A stretch of DNA of 64,000 nt, from positions 162,473 through 226,472 of the forward strand of contig NZ_JAEC01000007.1 in the NCBI RefSeq assembly GCF_000518705.1. The letters run 5' to 3'. Made by a program: the position numbers and the translations under genes. The DNA is from Shewanella colwelliana ATCC 39565 (GTDB lineage Bacteria; Pseudomonadota; Gammaproteobacteria; Enterobacterales; Shewanellaceae). The notes under the pieces are model-generated. The model worked only from the letters and a program-made list of their open reading frames with translations. It made no database searches and had not been told where the DNA came from. Shown in pieces: positions 18,621-28,491 of this stretch (positions are counted from its first letter, which is position 1; every line of letters begins with the position of its first letter).

Positions 18621-20318
18621 ATGGACCAGATTAATCCAAAACAGGAATACGATTACATCATAGTCGGCGCTGGCAGTGCGGGTTGTGTATTAGCCAACCG
18701 CTTGTCGGCAGACTCTGCCAATAAAGTGTTGCTGTTAGAGACAGGGGGCAGCGATAAGAGCATCTTTATCCAGATGCCAACAGCGCTATCGATTCCCATG
18801 AACACTAAGAAGTATGCCTGGCAGTTTGAGACAGAAGCTGAGCCATCTTTAGATAATCGCCGTATGCATTGCCCGCGGGGCAAAGTGTTGGGCGGTTCGT
18901 CATCGATCAATGGCATGGTATACGTGAGAGGCCATGCGCGTGACTTTGATGAGTGGCAGCAATCGGGGGCCAAAGATTGGGATTACGCACACTGTTTACC
19001 CTATTTTAAAAAGGCTGAGACTTGGGCGTTTGGTGCAGACGACTACCGTGGTGATAGCGGACCACTTGGCGTCAATAATGGCAATCAGATGAAGAATCCC
19101 CTGTATCAAGCGTTTGTTGATGCTGGCGTTGATGCGGGTTACCTAGCAACCGCTGATTACAATGGTGCGCAGCAAGAGGGTTTTGGTCCTATGCATATGA
19201 CGGTCAAAAATGGGGTGCGTTGGTCAACGTCTAACGCTTACCTAAGGCCAGCAATGCAGCGTAGTAACTTAACGGTTATTACTCATGCACTTGTGCACAA
19301 AGTATTGCTCGATGGTAAACGTGCTGTTGGCGTGCGCTATGAGCGTAAAGGCAAAATTCTTGATGTGGGTTGTAGTAAAGAGGTTGTGTTATCGGCTGGG
19401 TCAATTGGTTCGCCACATATCTTGCAACTGTCAGGTATCGGCGCGGCGAAAACCCTTGGTGCTGCCGGCATCGAACCCCTACATGAGTTACCGGGTGTTG
19501 GGCAAAACTTACAAGATCATCTTGAGTTCTACTTTCAATTTAAGTGCTTAAAGCCTATTTCCCTCAATGGCAAACTTGACCCACTCAATAAGTTATTTAT
19601 CGGTACGCGTTGGATCCTCAACAAGTCGGGATTAGGCGCAACCAATCACTTTGAGTCCTGTGGATTTATTCGTTCCAAACCAGGGCTTGAGTGGCCGGAT
19701 TTACAATACCATTTTTTACCCGCGGCGATGCGCTACGACGGTAAGGAGGCGTTTGCCGGTCATGGTTTTCAGGTACATATTGGGCATAACAAACCCAAGA
19801 GCCGTGGCGCTGTCACTGTGGTATCGAGTGATCCCAAGGCCGCTCCTAAAATTCAGTTTAACTATCTGTCGCATCAGGATGATATTGAAGGGTTTCGTGC
19901 CTGTGTGCGTTTGACTCGCGAAATAATTAATCAGCCGGCACTAGATGAATATCGCGGTGAAGAGATCCAACCCGGAATCCAAGTGCAAAGTGATGAGGCG
20001 ATCGATCGCTTTGTTAGGCAATCAGTAGAGAGTGCCTATCATCCATCATGCTCTTGCAAGATGGGTGAAGACTCAATGGCGGTGGTAGACAGTCAAACTA
20101 AGGTACATGGCATGATGGGATTGCGAGTGGTTGATTCATCTATTTTTCCAACCATTCCAAACGGTAACTTAAATTCACCGACCATTATGGTCGCAGAGCG
20201 TGCCGCTGATCTGATTTTAGGTAAGATGCCGCTGGCGGCAAGTGACGCTCCTGTGGTTATTGCCGATGAGTGGCAAGTCCATCAGCGCCAGCAGTCTCCA
20301 AAGAGACACAGTGTTTAA
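18621..20318 (+). CDS. betA: Choline dehydrogenase
   Basis: A GMC oxidoreductase: the FAD-binding [14 protein letters not shown] lies at about residues 15-28, the GMC signature around [13 protein letters not shown], and the C-terminal active-site His in the [12 protein letters not shown] region. It oxidises choline to betaine aldehyde at the membrane. ATG 18621 is preceded by AAGGAG with ideal spacing; the in-frame GTG at 18615 lies inside that ribosome binding site and is rejected. It completes betIBA. Confidence 0.95.
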   Translation: MDQINPKQEYDYIIVGAGSAGCVLANRLSADSANKVLLLETGGSDKSIFIQMPTALSIPMNTKKYAWQFETEAEPSLDNRRMHCPRGKVLGGSSSINGMVYVRGHARDFDEWQQSGAKDWDYAHCLPYFKKAETWAFGADDYRGDSGPLGVNNGNQMKNPLYQAFVDAGVDAGYLATADYNGAQQEGFGPMHMTVKNGVRWSTSNAYLRPAMQRSNLTVITHALVHKVLLDGKRAVGVRYERKGKILDVGCSKEVVLSAGSIGSPHILQLSGIGAAKTLGAAGIEPLHELPGVGQNLQDHLEFYFQFKCLKPISLNGKLDPLNKLFIGTRWILNKSGLGATNHFESCGFIRSKPGLEWPDLQYHFLPAAMRYDGKEAFAGHGFQVHIGHNKPKSRGAVTVVSSDPKAAPKIQFNYLSHQDDIEGFRACVRLTREIINQPALDEYRGEEIQPGIQVQSDEAIDRFVRQSVESAYHPSCSCKMGEDSMAVVDSQTKVHGMMGLRVVDSSIFPTIPNGNLNSPTIMVAERAADLILGKMPLAASDAPVVIADEWQVHQRQQSPKRHSV

Positions 20319-20554
20319 TCCTTGTTGGATTAGCACTTTCTAGGTTGACGGCCTACCTAAGTCACATTGACTAAAAGGCCTTAATTGTCAGGGTAAAACT
20401 ATAACGGTTTGTATCAGGGTTTAAATATCGCAGAAACGATATTTAAGGCTTGAGGGGTTGTTGCAGCCTAAAAATGGCACCTTGACGTAATATAAAATCA
20501 ATAAAATGGAGCTAACAGTATGTTTGCATTAATATTTTGTTCAAGGGGGAACAA

Positions 20555-21772
20555 ATGACCACGTGGTTAACTATAGGGATTTTATTTACCTTTGCGGCTA
20601 TCGCTTTTGTCATCTATCGCTGGGGAAATATAGAGTGTGTCGGGGTGACACCAGTGCGTACCTTTACCTTTATCGCGATTCTCTTTACCTCGGGTCTCGA
20701 TGTGGGGTTGATTATGTTCCCGTTGACTGAGTTTGCAGGTTACGCCGATCTGGCGGCCAATCCTGAGTATGGTTTTTCTAACCCTCTCGCGATTGAGTTC
20801 GGCTTCTGGGCCTTTCTGATTTGGGCATTCTATTTCTTAACTTGTTTCTATTTCTGTGTGATTGAACCAAGGGTGAAATTTTTTGAAATTCCCGTGATTA
20901 AGTTCATCAATAACTTAGTCATCATAGGTACCTGTGCGTTTACTGCCTATTTGTTACTGACTAATTTGCCTTGGTATCTGCCTGAATTAGGTGATGGTGA
21001 AACCATCGTTAGCAGCTTTTACTTAATTGTATTTGTTGTGATTGCGGCCGCTGTGTATTCGAGCACCAGTATTCGCTATGTGCGTACGTTAAGCCTTGCA
21101 AGTACTTGGTTGTTTCTAGGCCTTATTGCACTGATGTGGGCTGGTGCGTTTATGTCTGCAGAGTCAGGTGTGGGTGAGTTTGTCACCACGTTTGCCTTGA
21201 TTGGTGATTACTTTGGTAATTTGCACCACTTTGTATTGCCGCTCAATGACTATCATGAGTTCTATCTATTCTGGTGGTTTGCATGGAGCATTATGATTGG
21301 TCAATTTACCTCTCGTTTCGTTGGCGGTATGAAAACCTATCAGGTATTAGTGGCAATGATGGTGTTTCCATCTATCCCAATCGCTATCTGGTTTAGCGTG
21401 CTCTATTACTACAGTGCCAATGCCATACCGACGGCAGGTTTTTATAACTTAGCCATGGTAGTGGTTGGTATTACCTTTGTGATCAACTCGCTCGACTCAT
21501 TGATCCGTTTGTATACCGATAACCTAAACTTGACTGTGCAACGATTTGGCAAGGTTAAGTACATCACAGGCAACCTAGTCTTGATGTGCGGTCTCACCTT
21601 GTTATTTAGCTTAGATTTCCTACAAATTCAGTGGGTGGGCGCATTAGCCATTGCACTCATTTTAGGTTGTTTTGGCTATATCATGGCGACCAAGTATCGA
21701 CGTGTGGCAGAAATTGAGCGTTCGCCTAAAGAGAATAAAATCGACTTCGGCAAAATTGAGCTGGCTAGCTAA
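20555..21772 (+). CDS. Short BCCT-like transporter, probably for choline or betaine
   Basis: About eleven hydrophobic helices make up this 405-residue protein. The segment YLFWWFAWSIMIGQFTSRFV followed by GGMKTYQ resembles the BCCT signature (a Trp-rich helix, then F-I-A-R-I-S-x-G-R-T). BCCT carriers usually have 480-680 residues, so the protein is short and divergent. AAGGGGGA precedes ATG 20555; a TTG at 20537 is rejected. It follows betA by 236 bases and probably has its own promoter. Choline or betaine uptake is inferred from the position; no substrate-site proof can be seen. Confidence 0.65.
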   Translation: MTTWLTIGILFTFAAIAFVIYRWGNIECVGVTPVRTFTFIAILFTSGLDVGLIMFPLTEFAGYADLAANPEYGFSNPLAIEFGFWAFLIWAFYFLTCFYFCVIEPRVKFFEIPVIKFINNLVIIGTCAFTAYLLLTNLPWYLPELGDGETIVSSFYLIVFVVIAAAVYSSTSIRYVRTLSLASTWLFLGLIALMWAGAFMSAESGVGEFVTTFALIGDYFGNLHHFVLPLNDYHEFYLFWWFAWSIMIGQFTSRFVGGMKTYQVLVAMMVFPSIPIAIWFSVLYYYSANAIPTAGFYNLAMVVVGITFVINSLDSLIRLYTDNLNLTVQRFGKVKYITGNLVLMCGLTLLFSLDFLQIQWVGALAIALILGCFGYIMATKYRRVAEIERSPKENKIDFGKIELAS

Positions 21773-21862
21773 TTAGCGACCTGTTCAACAAAATTATACT
21801 GATTGATATTAAACACCCTGAACTCATGGTTTTGAGTTCAGGTCTAATAAAAATGAAGGAAA

Positions 21863-22570
21863 ATGATGAATACAACAATTAAACGCATCGCATTTGCAGG
21901 CCTACTAGCATTACCATCTACAGCTATGGCAGGATTAAGTTCAACCGTTAACTTAACCTCTGATTATACATTCAATGGTGTCAGTCAAACAGACAACGGC
22001 CCAGCACTGCAAGCGAGTTTAGATTATGGCTTCGACAGTGGTTGGTACGTGGGTTCTTGGGCGTCAAATGTGGATTTTGGATCAGGTGATGATACTTGGT
22101 TAGAGTTAGATTTTTATGGTGGTAAGTATTTCGAGCTGACCGACCGCTTTTCGCTTGATGCCGGTATTGCTTACTATACCTATCATGGTGATTCATACTC
22201 TGATGAGTACAAATATCCAGAAGCGTATACCAAATTTGGTTATGGCTCATCATTGGGTCAAACTGAGCTGAACTTTTGGTACTCGTGGGACTATTTTGGT
22301 TTAGATGCAGGGCACTACATCATGATGGCTGCGCACACTTTTACAGTGGCAGAGGGACATGATATACGTGTGAGCTTCGATCGTTCAACTTCGCAAGATG
22401 AAGACAAATGGTCTTGGAATGGTAAAGACGCTTATAATCACTACCGTGTTGAATATATGACTAGCTGGAAAGGCTTTGACTTTAACCTTGCTGCAGAAGA
22501 TACCAGTATGGATACTGACAGCAGCGATACTCGCGCCGTGTTGTCTGTGTCACGTACCTTTGAATTTTAA
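21863..22570 (+). CDS. TorF-family putative outer membrane porin
   Basis: The signal peptide (IAFAGLLALPSTAMA) is followed by a mature part that begins GLSSTVNLTSDYTFNGVSQT, which is the opening of the TIGR02001/Gcw_chp (TorF) family. The rest is beta strands ending in VSRTFEF, a C-terminal Phe typical of outer-membrane barrels. It begins 90 bases after the BCCT-like gene, so it may share its transcript and supply the outer-membrane step for the same solute; that is inference. ATG 21866 is an alternative start. Confidence 0.85.
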   Translation: MMNTTIKRIAFAGLLALPSTAMAGLSSTVNLTSDYTFNGVSQTDNGPALQASLDYGFDSGWYVGSWASNVDFGSGDDTWLELDFYGGKYFELTDRFSLDAGIAYYTYHGDSYSDEYKYPEAYTKFGYGSSLGQTELNFWYSWDYFGLDAGHYIMMAAHTFTVAEGHDIRVSFDRSTSQDEDKWSWNGKDAYNHYRVEYMTSWKGFDFNLAAEDTSMDTDSSDTRAVLSVSRTFEF

Positions 22571-22589
22571 GTGTGACTTAACTTTCACT

Positions 22590-22653
22590 GTTTAACATCT
22601 GAATGTTAAACACACAAAAAGCAGAACAACCGAGCGTGTTGTTCTGCTTTTTT
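22590..22653. terminator. Double-hairpin terminator
   Basis: The first hairpin is GTTTAACAT/ATGTTAAAC (22590-22611). The second is a 14-bp stem, 22617-22630 with 22638-22651, flanked by A and T tracts, so it can work in both directions. Confidence 0.85.
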
Positions 22654-22715
22654 GCATTTGAAGCATGAGTTGGTTGCGTATTTCTGTTATGGTGCAGCTC
22701 AAATGAGAGGGGATT

Positions 22716-23192
22716 ATGGAAAAGTACGAACAACTATTAATATCGTTGCGCCGTGTGATCAGAGCCATCGATATACATTCTCGGCAACTCAATAAGCAAT
22801 CGGGCTTAACGGGGCCGCAGTTGATGGTGATTCAAACCATCGCCAACCCAGATAGACCGCTTGCTAAAGAGGTCGCACAAGAGGTTGCATTAAGTCCTGC
22901 GACAGTCGCGACAATTATTGATCGACTCGAAGCGCGAGACCTTGTGGTGCGCACCCGAAGTGAAACTGATAAGCGGAAATGGCATTTATCACTGAGTGAA
23001 GCCGGGGTCGCAATATTAAGTGCTGCACCTAAGCCGTTACAAGATCACTTTATCAAACGTTATCAAAATCTTGAAGAATGGGAGCAGAGTCAGCTTCTAT
23101 CGGCGGTAGAACGTATTGCCTCAATGATGGATGCAAATGAACTTGACGCTGCGCCAGTGCTCTTAGTGGGCCAAATCCAAGCTGAAGAGTAG
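22716..23192 (+). CDS. MarR-family transcriptional regulator
   Basis: The 158 residues contain a winged HTH: LAKEVAQEVALSPATVATIIDRL is the recognition region, and LVVRTRSETDKRKWHLSLSEAG is the wing with the family's D-x-R/K-R pattern. GAGAGGGGA precedes ATG 22716. It begins after the porin terminator and 155 bases before a patatin-like gene. Relatives of this type govern osmolyte genes in other bacteria, which would suit the neighbouring bet genes, but that link is only a suggestion. Confidence 0.85.
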   Translation: MEKYEQLLISLRRVIRAIDIHSRQLNKQSGLTGPQLMVIQTIANPDRPLAKEVAQEVALSPATVATIIDRLEARDLVVRTRSETDKRKWHLSLSEAGVAILSAAPKPLQDHFIKRYQNLEEWEQSQLLSAVERIASMMDANELDAAPVLLVGQIQAEE

Positions 23193-23346
23193 TAATCCGT
23201 ATGATTGGTTACTTAACGCAGCGATTTAACGTAAAAGGCAACGCTTAAATGTCGGTGATATTTACACCTCGATGGTTGTGGCAAATGGCGGGCAAGTTAC
23301 TTCGTCGAATTGTTCAGCGCTAATGTGCAGTGGATGTTGTCGTAAT

Positions 23347-24225
23347 ATGGATGTCAGGGCGGATAGTTTAACAGGCAATACGGCGTTAGTGCTTGAGGGC
23401 GGTGGTCTGCGTGCCATCTATACCGCTGGCGTACTCGATGCCTTTCTTGAGGTTGATGTTCACTTCGATTACCTTGTTGGCGTCTCCGCCGGCGCTATCT
23501 ATCCCGCATCATACTTATCACGCCAATACGGACGTAACCTCAAAATTCAGCAAGGTTTTTTAGCCGATAAACGCTACATGGGATTCAGTCATTTTTTACG
23601 TGATGGCAATTATGTCAACACTGATTTTACCTATCGACGTATGGCTAATGAACTGATTCCTTATGATTTTGATGCGTTTACTCAAAGTGGCGCAGAGTTT
23701 AAGGTCGGTGCCTTTAATTGCGAAACTGGAGAGACTAATTTTTTCAGTCGCGCCGACTTTGCTAACCACGACCGATTTTTAGCCGTCTTGATCGCATCAA
23801 GCAGTTTGCCTTTTATCTCTCAGCCGACCACCATTGATGGCGTCCCCTATTTAGATGGCGGCATCGGCGCACCTATCCCTTTGGCGCAGGCGCGCAGTGA
23901 TGGTTACCCGCGCCAAGTAGTGATTCTGACCCAAGAACCTGCCTACCGTAAGTCTGCATTTAAATTTAAATGGTTAGCGAATCGTGTTTACCGCCAATAT
24001 CCCCATGTTGCAGCAGCCTTGCTTGAGCGTCATCGGGTATACAACCAAGCACTTGCTGACTTATTAGCCGCCCAAGCCGATGGCAGTGCATTAGTGTTGC
24101 AGCCACAGACGCCACTCGGTTTATCGCGCTTAGAACGTGATGTGTCCAAAGTTGAAGCGGTTTATCATCGTGGTGTCATAGAGGGAAGAGCATTTATCCC
24201 TCAACTCTTGGCGTTCATTGATTAG
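23347..24225 (+). CDS. Patatin-like phospholipase (YjjU type)
   Basis: The family motifs are complete: oxyanion loop LEGGGLRAIYTAGVL, nucleophile elbow GVSAGA, and the catalytic Asp in DGGIGAP. It should hydrolyse acyl esters of lipids. The frame is open from an ATG at 23272, but the first 25 residues are Cys/Ser-rich and unlike the family; ATG 23347 (MDVRADS) starts close to the first strand and is preferred, though its ribosome binding site is weak. It is a cytoplasmic protein, with no signal peptide. Confidence 0.82.
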   Translation: MDVRADSLTGNTALVLEGGGLRAIYTAGVLDAFLEVDVHFDYLVGVSAGAIYPASYLSRQYGRNLKIQQGFLADKRYMGFSHFLRDGNYVNTDFTYRRMANELIPYDFDAFTQSGAEFKVGAFNCETGETNFFSRADFANHDRFLAVLIASSSLPFISQPTTIDGVPYLDGGIGAPIPLAQARSDGYPRQVVILTQEPAYRKSAFKFKWLANRVYRQYPHVAAALLERHRVYNQALADLLAAQADGSALVLQPQTPLGLSRLERDVSKVEAVYHRGVIEGRAFIPQLLAFID

Positions 24226-24377
24226 ATACTTTTCCCCCGCTTCTTCGCATTTGGCATCCTTCAACTCGTTTAATTATCTAATTTGTTATCACCTTGTAAA
24301 ATAAGTGCGTTTACTTTAAATTTGATGCAGTGAACTGAATTGGTTGAGTTTTGGTCGTTTTTAGAAAGGAGTCAGTA

Positions 24378-24764
24378 ATGGATAGCGAAAAGTTTCAGCG
24401 CGGTATCGCAAAACGACGCGAGGTGATGGGGGATGAATTTGTCGATAGAGCATTAGCATCGGCGACTGACTTCACGCAACCACTGCAAGAACTGGTCAGT
24501 AGAAATGCTTGGGGCGAGGTTTGGGTGCGTGAGGGCATTTCAAAGCAAACGCGCAGCCTGATCACGATCGCTACCTTGGCAGCGCTAAAGGCATCAAATG
24601 AGCTAAAAGGGCATGTTAGGGGCGCACTTCGTAATGGTTGCACAATTGAAGAGATCCAAGAGGTGTTGCTGCATTCAACGGTTTATTGCGGTATGCCATC
24701 AGGCGTAGAGGCTTTTAGGGCTGCGAATGAAGCGATTGAAGCGTGGAAAAAGGAAACCGACTAA
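24378..24764 (+). CDS. Carboxymuconolactone decarboxylase-family protein
   Basis: At 128 residues it has the PcaC length. The family core is clear: GEVWVREGISKQTRSLITIA, then HVRGALRNGCTIEEIQEVLLH and the family's C-G-x-P pattern (YCGMPSGVEAF). PcaC decarboxylates 4-carboxymuconolactone in protocatechuate breakdown, but no pca genes are near, so it could have another substrate. AAAGGAG lies before ATG 24378; an earlier GTG at 24351 is rejected. Confidence 0.85.
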   Translation: MDSEKFQRGIAKRREVMGDEFVDRALASATDFTQPLQELVSRNAWGEVWVREGISKQTRSLITIATLAALKASNELKGHVRGALRNGCTIEEIQEVLLHSTVYCGMPSGVEAFRAANEAIEAWKKETD

Positions 24765-24787
24765 CGGGAAAGTTTCCAATAGCCAAG

Positions 24788-24812
24788 GGAAAGCCGATTT
24801 CTCAGGCTTTCC
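24788..24812. terminator. Weak terminator between convergent genes
   Basis: GGAAAGCC (24788-24795) pairs with GGCTTTCC (24805-24812). There is no T tract. It lies between the CMD and GST stop codons. Confidence 0.4.
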
Positions 24813-24843
24813 AATAAGTTCACATCATGGCCAAAGGTGAGGG

Positions 24844-25464
24844 TTAACCGTTGACCGCTAGTACCGAGGGGCGTTGCTCCATGGTTGCCAGCCACTTACT
24901 TAAATTGATTTGGGTATCATCAGGGCTGATCTCAAGGTGTTTAATAAAGCTCATCATCACATAAGCGGTGATGTCGGCGACGGAGAAATGCTGGCCCGCG
25001 ACGAAAGGGTGTTCACTCAACTGTTTCTCAAGTGTGGGTAAAAACTCAATTACACGTTGGCGCGACTCTTCGCCCCACGCTTCGACACAGCGCTCGCGGT
25101 CTTGGTAGACTTTGGTGATATTTCTAAAGGCTTGAAACGCGATAAATAAGCCTTGTAACTCACAGATGCGCTGCCACATCTCTACTTGCGCTTTCTCTAA
25201 TGGTGAGCGACCAAACAGCGAGTGATCGCTTGGGATTAGTTCATCGAAATAACGGCAGATCGCGATGGATTCGCAAAGGGTTTGACCATCATCGAGCTCA
25301 AGTACTGGAATGCGACCATTGACGCTCAGTGCTTTAAACTCATCACTGAGGTTGTCACCTGCACGCAGGTTGAGGCTTTGGCGGTCGAGTTCTATTCCCA
25401 TTTCATTAAGGAAGATATTGACTCGTCTGGCGCTGGGGGTCATGGCTAATTCGTAGAGTTTCAT
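24844..25464 (-). CDS. Glutathione S-transferase-family protein
   Basis: The N-terminal thioredoxin-like part (MKLYELAMTPSARRVNIFLN) has a Ser in the active-site place. The glutathione-binding region follows as GRIPVLELDDGQTLCESIAI with the E-S pair, and the helical C-terminal domain ends with VADITAYVMM, the family N-capping box region. It is 206 residues long. It diverges from a TetR-type gene with paired operator sites between, so it is probably the regulated target. Confidence 0.9.
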   Translation of the reverse strand: MKLYELAMTPSARRVNIFLNEMGIELDRQSLNLRAGDNLSDEFKALSVNGRIPVLELDDGQTLCESIAICRYFDELIPSDHSLFGRSPLEKAQVEMWQRICELQGLFIAFQAFRNITKVYQDRERCVEAWGEESRQRVIEFLPTLEKQLSEHPFVAGQHFSVADITAYVMMSFIKHLEISPDDTQINLSKWLATMEQRPSVLAVNG

Positions 25465-25528
25465 CTATCCCTCTTTGGCTCTCGTTAAAGTTGTAGTATT
25501 TGGGTTCAGATAGTGTCTTTTTCTTTAT

Positions 25529-25576
25529 CTGAACGTTCGGTTAGAATAGAATCTAAATCATATCGGAACGTTCGGT
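25529..25576. promoter_or_regulatory. Two direct copies of a TetR-type operator
   Basis: GAACGTTCGG occurs at 25531-25540 and again at 25566-25575, 35 bases apart. Each has the palindromic core GAACGTTC. They lie in the divergent region between the GST and TetR genes. The spacing of 35 bases puts both on nearly the same DNA face. Binding by the adjacent TetR protein is inferred. Confidence 0.65.
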
Positions 25577-25625
25577 CAAGAACCTTGTATTGATCGGTTT
25601 TTAATAGCTAAGAGTAAAATCATCT

Positions 25626-26210
25626 ATGGCAAGAAGTTGTAATTTTGATAGACAGGACAAGCTAATAGCGGCGATGGAGCTATTTTGGCAAAAAGGCTAC
25701 GCCGACACCTCTGTGTCAGATCTTGTGGCGCACCTTAAGATTAATCGTTTTAGTTTGTATAACAGTTTCGGTGATAAGTTGAGCCTGTACCGCGAGTCTT
25801 TAAGCTACTATTTAGCGCATTACTCACAGCCAAAATTAGCGCCACTACTTGTTGATGACGCAGACTTGGATACGATCAAGGATTATATTACGGCGTTTAT
25901 TGCGCAGCAGGTTGATCAGCCTTATGGTTGTTTTTTACAAAATGCGATACTGGAAAAATACCTGAAAGATGAGGTGGTGCAGCAGCTTTGCGGTCGGTTA
26001 TTTGATGGTCTGCATCAAGCCTTTACTCAGGTGTTGGCAGATGCACAGCGCCGTGGGCGGTTATCTAGCGCCCTGAATACGCAAGAGGTGGCGAGCTTTT
26101 TAGTCATGCAATTGCAGGGCATTCGTGTGCTGGGTAAGGCTGAACAATATCAACTTATCGAGCAGGCCCGCCGTGTGCTGATGAGCTACTTGGACGGGCT
26201 ACGCAGATAA
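25626..26210 (+). CDS. TetR-family transcriptional regulator
   Basis: The HTH is TSVSDLVAHLKINRFSLYNSFGDK, residues about 28-51, with the family's Y-x-x-F-x-x-K end. The C-terminal helical domain of ~140 residues binds an unknown ligand; it resembles the TetR_C group that has a conserved Gly-Cys-F (YGCFLQN) at about residue 100. It diverges from the GST gene over two GAACGTTC sites and probably represses both. Confidence 0.88.
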   Translation: MARSCNFDRQDKLIAAMELFWQKGYADTSVSDLVAHLKINRFSLYNSFGDKLSLYRESLSYYLAHYSQPKLAPLLVDDADLDTIKDYITAFIAQQVDQPYGCFLQNAILEKYLKDEVVQQLCGRLFDGLHQAFTQVLADAQRRGRLSSALNTQEVASFLVMQLQGIRVLGKAEQYQLIEQARRVLMSYLDGLRR

Positions 26211-26223
26211 GACGCTAAGCGTT

Positions 26224-27066
26224 TTATTTGGTCCCCTTAATCAGCGGAATACCATTGGTGCCAACAGGAATATACACTGTGGTGTGGTTGGGCGAATCGG
26301 CCATTTTTAACTGCGCATTAATTGCTTCATGCTGCAGGTAGTTTGGTGTGAGGGTAGTGTTGATGATCTTTTGCGCCTCGGCAATACCTTTGGCCTCTTC
26401 AATACGGATCTCCGCATCTTTTTGCGCGATCTCTTTTTGGGTTTCCTTCTCCGATAGCAGCTGCTGCGCGGCGAGTTTCTTCTCTACCGCAATGGCAACA
26501 ATTTCAGGATAGTTGATGTTGCCGATCACCACGTTTCTTAACTGAAACGGCGAACTTTTAAGGTATTCTTTAAGCTTCACTTCAACTGATTCGGCAATTT
26601 TAGAGCGATTCTCCTTCAATGCGACACTGTCGTAGCGCTGTACTTCATCACGCACAAAGGTTCTAAAGGTTTCGCGAACAAAGCGGATATACCAGTTTTC
26701 TGCGCCATACTTTTCTACCACCTCTTTTACTGAGCCTGATTTTATGGCGAGGACTGCATGAAAGTTAAAGCTAATGTTAAGGTCATCATTGGCCAAAATT
26801 TTAAAGTTCTCAGTATAGGTATTTGGACGCATATCTATGTTAATGATCTCGTTACGCCACAATGAAACGCCGTAATTACTCGGCCCAATCAAGCTGCCAC
26901 GGTAGCCTCCAACACCAAAAATGCGAGGTTGTTCAAAAACATAGCCCTCTTCACCCGCTGGAGTGTTTGGGTTGGTGCAGCCAGTGAGAACCGCACTGGT
27001 AATGGTTAGTGTGACGATAGTCGCTAAAGGTTTAATTATGGTTTTAAGTGTTAGTGGTTTATTCAC
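26224..27066 (-). CDS. SPFH/prohibitin-family lipoprotein
   Basis: A lipobox ends the signal peptide (SAVLTGC, Cys about residue 30), so the protein is anchored by lipid rather than by the usual N-terminal helix. The SPFH fold spans about residues 40-200 (ISFNFHAVLAIKSG, FVRETFRTFVRDEV), and an Ala/Glu/Lys-rich coiled coil covers about 205-245 (KEIAQKDAEIRIEEAKG). Members form large membrane rings. It lies 19 bases after the DUF2461 stop on the same strand. Confidence 0.82.
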   Translation of the reverse strand: MNKPLTLKTIIKPLATIVTLTITSAVLTGCTNPNTPAGEEGYVFEQPRIFGVGGYRGSLIGPSNYGVSLWRNEIINIDMRPNTYTENFKILANDDLNISFNFHAVLAIKSGSVKEVVEKYGAENWYIRFVRETFRTFVRDEVQRYDSVALKENRSKIAESVEVKLKEYLKSSPFQLRNVVIGNINYPEIVAIAVEKKLAAQQLLSEKETQKEIAQKDAEIRIEEAKGIAEAQKIINTTLTPNYLQHEAINAQLKMADSPNHTTVYIPVGTNGIPLIKGTK

Positions 27067-27085
27067 AAAATATCCCTATTTTCTA

Positions 27086-27784
27086 TTAATAGTCGAGCGA
27101 TAAGGCAAAGCACAGGTAGGCCATCAGTTTGTTGGTCTCCTTAAATTGCTCGGCACACCAAGTATCGAAATGTTGACCGAGCAATTGCTCTGTGGTGATC
27201 GGTTTAATGGCGATAAAATCTTTGCGTTTCAGTTCATCAATCATAGGGTGTTCTTTATCGAACCCTTTTGGTGGCCTGATTAAACAGTCCCCCTCCATGG
27301 CAAACCCCGCATCTGCGAGTTGCGCTAATGCCTGTTTATAGGCATTGGGGTTGTCATCGATGCAAGTGCGAATTTGATTAAGTGCTTGGCTGTCGGGGTG
27401 CCAAATCCCAGCCCCTAAGAAACAACCATCATTGGCGATATGTAAATATAAACCTGGCGCATGCACATCTTTGCCCTGAAAGTGGCGAAACTGAATGCCA
27501 ACATTTATTTTGTAGGGTGTTTTGTCTTTGCTAAAACGCGCATCACGTTGAGGGCGCATGAGGCTACCCCCCACCTTTTTGGCCACGCAGGTTAATCTTG
27601 GCGATAGCTGATGAATATAAGGGGTCATCGTTTCGATAAACGCTAATGCAGGAGCGCGTACCTTAGCTTCATATTCGGCTTGATTTGCTTTAAACCAATC
27701 GCGACTGTTGTTGGCTTGTAATTGCTGTAAAAAAGTCAGGCAATCGACATTAAAAGCTGATTGACTAGCGGTTTTTTTGCTCAT
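27086..27784 (-). CDS. DUF2461 (TIGR02453) family protein
   Basis: The start of the fold reads FLQQLQANNSRDWFKANQ, then SLMRPQRDARFSKDKTPYK and a GLYLHIANDGCFLGAGIW segment, all typical of DUF2461. The function of the family is unknown. I start it at ATG 27784 (MSKKTAS) because the family fold begins about 15 residues later; an ATG at 27853 would add 23 residues with no family match. Neither has a strong ribosome binding site. Confidence 0.85.
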   Translation of the reverse strand: MSKKTASQSAFNVDCLTFLQQLQANNSRDWFKANQAEYEAKVRAPALAFIETMTPYIHQLSPRLTCVAKKVGGSLMRPQRDARFSKDKTPYKINVGIQFRHFQGKDVHAPGLYLHIANDGCFLGAGIWHPDSQALNQIRTCIDDNPNAYKQALAQLADAGFAMEGDCLIRPPKGFDKEHPMIDELKRKDFIAIKPITTEQLLGQHFDTWCAEQFKETNKLMAYLCFALSLDY

Positions 27785-28038
27785 AATCGACGTAATATTG
27801 AAACCAGTATTGTTGGCTAAAACTATCATACCTGTGGGAAGATTGTTAATCATTGCTAATCTATCTTTGTTGTTGGCTTACAAGAGTACATTATGCACAA
27901 GGGGAGGGCTGATGGTGGCTATCGTCAAATGGTGTTTAATGCTATAGTCGTTGGCATTTTTATTATTGATATCATAGCCGTGCATCAATAATGAGGGCGC
28001 GCTTAAGTGCCAATAGTTGCCCGTAAGAGGAAAGAAAA

Positions 28039-28491
28039 ATGAAAATTTGGGTCGATGCTGATGCCTGTCCTGGTGTAATTAAAGAGATGTTATTTCGTGC
28101 TGCCGATCGTGCTGAGGTTGAGGTCACTTTGGTGGCGAATCATGTGATGCGCATTCCCCCCTCTCGTTTTATCAATTTAGTCACAGTGCCATCTGGCTTT
28201 GATGTGGCCGATGATGAGATCGTTAAACGTCTTGATGTGGGAGATTTAGTGATAACCGCTGATATCCCATTGGCATCAGAGGTTATCGACAAAGGCGGTT
28301 TTGCACTCAACCCAAGGGGTGAGTTATATACCACGCAAAATATTAAATCGATTCTTAATATGCGTGATTTCATGGACACTATGCGAGCCAGCGGCGTGCA
28401 AACGGGTGGGCCCGCAGCGATAGGTCAAAGTGAGAAGCAAGCCTTTGGTAACCAATTAGACAGGTTCATCACTAAACATCACAAACGCTAA
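28039..28491 (+). CDS. yaiI: YaiI/YqxD-family protein (UPF0178)
   Basis: The 150-residue protein has the DUF188 signature [18 protein letters not shown] at its start, then [13 protein letters not shown] and [13 protein letters not shown], which resemble PIN-like nuclease metal sites. The C-terminus ([20 protein letters not shown]) is also diagnostic. AGAGGAAAG precedes ATG 28039. No enzymatic activity is established for the family. It stands alone. Confidence 0.92.
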   Translation: MKIWVDADACPGVIKEMLFRAADRAEVEVTLVANHVMRIPPSRFINLVTVPSGFDVADDEIVKRLDVGDLVITADIPLASEVIDKGGFALNPRGELYTTQNIKSILNMRDFMDTMRASGVQTGGPAAIGQSEKQAFGNQLDRFITKHHKR

